Origin: JAUSNA01 sp964511965
GTDB taxonomy: Bacteria > Patescibacteriota > Microgenomatia > Levybacterales > GWA1-39-11
Direction: 5' to 3'
NCBI GenBank assembly: GCA_964511965.1
Contig: CAZEGF010000028.1
Span: 1 to 11,869, forward strand
Length of the DNA stretch: 11,869 nt
Shown here: piece after piece, positions 10,859 through 11,869 of the stretch
How the letters are laid out: every line of letters begins with the position of its first letter
How positions within the stretch are numbered: the first letter of the stretch is position 1
The notes under the pieces: model-generated
The model's input: only the letters and a program-made list of their open reading frames with translations
Database searches by the model: none
Told to the model about the DNA's origin: nothing
Translations under genes and position numbers: made by a program

Positions 10859-11452
10859 CTAAACCTTTTTTGCCAAAACCAAACTCCAGGCAAAGGGATG
10901 TCTGCTTTTTACTATAACCAACCCTTGTTTTTTTAGAAAGGACTCAAATCCCTTTGCTGTCCAATGATTAATATGTTCAGGATGATTGCCAAAGCTTTTA
11001 AGATACTTTCCCCGAAGAAGGTTTGCCAGTATAAAAAAGGGTTCGTTGGGTACAGAAAAAACGATATATTTTGAAGTAACCCTCCTTATCTCCTCAACTG
11101 CTTTTGTAGGATTTTCTAAATGTTCCAATACTTCCGTGCAAATAGATAGATCAAAGGAATTATCTTTATAGTCTAATTTGTATACGTCCCCTTTTTTGAG
11201 ATTTAATTCAGGATAGATTTTTTTTCCTATTTTAATTGCATCTGAAGAATAGTCTATTCCTTCATTCATTTTTCCGATTTTTTTTTCTTCAAGTTTTTTT
11301 AGAGTAAATCCTTCTCCACAACCAACATCCAAGATACTATTTGCACGAAGTGGTTTTACCATTTTGTAAAATGTGTTATAGAAATTTCCAATAAGCATTT
11401 TTTGAATCGGATTGGTATTTGCGTGTTTTTTGTAGTTTGTTGTTTCCGGCAT
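10859..11452 (-). CDS. Class I SAM-dependent methyltransferase
   Basis: The 197-residue protein has the seven-strand methyltransferase core (Methyltransf_11-like): motif I ILDVGCGEG (40-48) binds S-adenosylmethionine; GIDYSSDAI (65-73) holds the acidic residue (D67) that contacts the ribose; GDVYKLDYKDNSFDLSICTE (88-107) is motif II/III; and VLEHLENP (108-115) is the post-motif common to this group. A later HPEHINHW (157-164) resembles the conserved HxNHW-type loop of small-molecule or lipid methyltransferases. No membrane helix is present. The acceptor cannot be predicted; a sugar, lipid or quinone-like substrate fits equally. The ATG at 11452 is supported by a TATAAT 8 nt upstream, giving a nearly leaderless mRNA. 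The gene is divergent from the carboxypeptidase gene, with 25 bp between the start codons. The -35 is not clear. Confidence 0.88.
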   Translation of the reverse strand: MPETTNYKKHANTNPIQKMLIGNFYNTFYKMVKPLRANSILDVGCGEGFTLKKLEEKKIGKMNEGIDYSSDAIKIGKKIYPELNLKKGDVYKLDYKDNSFDLSICTEVLEHLENPTKAVEEIRRVTSKYIVFSVPNEPFFILANLLRGKYLKSFGNHPEHINHWTAKGFESFLKKQGLVIVKSRHPFAWSLVLAKKV

Positions 11453-11468
11453 GGGTGTTAATTATACT
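11440..11468. promoter_or_regulatory. Shared bidirectional promoter of the methyltransferase and carboxypeptidase genes
   Basis: The 8 bp ATTATACT (11461-11468) contain both -10 boxes: TATAAT for the minus strand (11461-11466) and TATACT for the plus strand (11463-11468). The plus-strand box has a -35 TTGTTT (11440-11445) at exactly 17 nt; the minus strand has no clear -35. The boxes end 8 nt (minus) and 9 nt (plus) before their ATGs, so both mRNAs would have leaders of about 2-3 nt. Confidence 0.6.
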
Positions 11469-11477
11469 AAATAATGC

Positions 11478-11869
11478 ATGAAAATTGTTGGTAAGTTCTT
11501 TTTTTGGTTTTTTATACTTTTTGCTGCAAGTGTTTGTTCTCTTTTTGGATATTCATTTTTGAAATCCCAAAAACTTTTTTCACTCACTCCCCTTATCTCA
11601 CCACTACCTAGTCTGTTAGCTAATTACTCTTACAATGAATCAGGATCATCTTTCTGGCAGCCGGCTCTTGGGGTACTTGGTACAAATCAAAAACAAATTC
11701 AACTTACGGCAAAAGCAGCTCTTTCCTACGACATAACTACTAATAAAATGTTATTTGCCAAAAATGAAGACACTCAGTTGCCAATTGCCTCCCTTACAAA
11801 AATAATGACCGCTGTCATTGCTCTAGAGAATCTTTCTTTAGATCAGGAAATAACGGTAAGTAAATCGGC
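11478..11869 (+). CDS. D-alanyl-D-alanine carboxypeptidase (peptidase S11), N-terminal part
   Basis: There are 130 complete codons before the window ends; the gene continues to the right. Residues 4-28 are a hydrophobic segment (KFFFWFFILFAASVCSLFGY) serving as signal peptide or membrane anchor. A linker follows to about residue 75, then AKAALSYDITTNKMLFAKN (78-96) and LPIASLTKIMTAVIALE (101-117), with the catalytic SxxK, S105-L-T-K108. That combination is typical of DacA/PBP5-like enzymes, which trim the terminal D-Ala from peptidoglycan pentapeptides outside the membrane. The SxN and KTG motifs lie beyond the edge and cannot be checked. MurF in the same window makes the D-Ala-D-Ala-bearing precursor this enzyme would trim. 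The ATG at 11478 is chosen for the promoter spacing; an out-of-frame ATG at 11474 stops at once. Confidence 0.87.
   Translation, partial: MKIVGKFFFWFFILFAASVCSLFGYSFLKSQKLFSLTPLISPLPSLLANYSYNESGSSFWQPALGVLGTNQKQIQLTAKAALSYDITTNKMLFAKNEDTQLPIASLTKIMTAVIALENLSLDQEITVSKS

Noticed and set aside
10825..10917. A small frame starting MNNLALRGCFF near the orphan promoter
   Set aside because: Its start codon lies just before the terminator stem and the frame runs through the stem and T-run, so it could not be translated from that transcript.

Overview
This window looks like a piece of an AT-rich bacterial chromosome, most likely from the Candidate Phyla Radiation (Patescibacteria, Microgenomates-like). 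That placement is an inference from gene content and style: fused glycosyltransferases, a compact MurF without its usual first domain, an uncharacterised acidic coiled-coil protein, a small RRM protein, and very short intergenic spaces. TGA is a true stop (end of the dipZ-like gene at 7643-7645), so the UGA-as-glycine code of Gracilibacteria/Absconditabacteria is not in use. No tRNA, rRNA, transposase or CRISPR array is visible.

Layout. (A) 1-5159, minus strand: a surface-polysaccharide operon. It reads from a strong promoter at 5192-5220 through a small HTH_17 (excisionase-like) protein, a tandem GT2-GT2 membrane glycosyltransferase, a flippase-GT4 fusion, and the first 36 codons of another GT4 that runs off the left edge. 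(B) 5241-7645, plus strand: a 67-residue XRE regulator overlapping a four-helix membrane protein, then a DipZ-type CcdA-thioredoxin fusion with its own promoter and a palindrome over its -35. (C) 7646-7758: a convergent gap with tandem 20-bp repeats. (D) 7759-9135 minus, murF; 9252-9746 plus, the coiled-coil protein; these diverge from a 116-bp gap. (E) 9747-10089: a hairpin-rich gap holding a degenerate, roughly 200-bp tandem duplication. (F) 10090-10458 minus, an RRM RNA-binding protein with a perfect Shine-Dalgarno; upstream lie a partial promoter duplication, a repeat of the type seen in C, and an apparent orphan promoter-terminator pair that would make an RNA of about 49 nt. (G) 10859-11452 minus, a SAM methyltransferase, and from 11478 plus, the start of a D-Ala-D-Ala carboxypeptidase. 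These two diverge across only 25 bp.

How it works together: regions A, D and G are all cell-envelope functions (glycan assembly and export, peptidoglycan precursor ligation, peptidoglycan trimming), and region B is extracytoplasmic thiol chemistry. One pattern recurs: for six genes a -10 hexamer sits only 6-9 nt upstream of the start codon, which predicts leaderless or near-leaderless mRNAs. Shine-Dalgarno sequences are visible only for an operon-internal gene (4905) and for the RRM gene.
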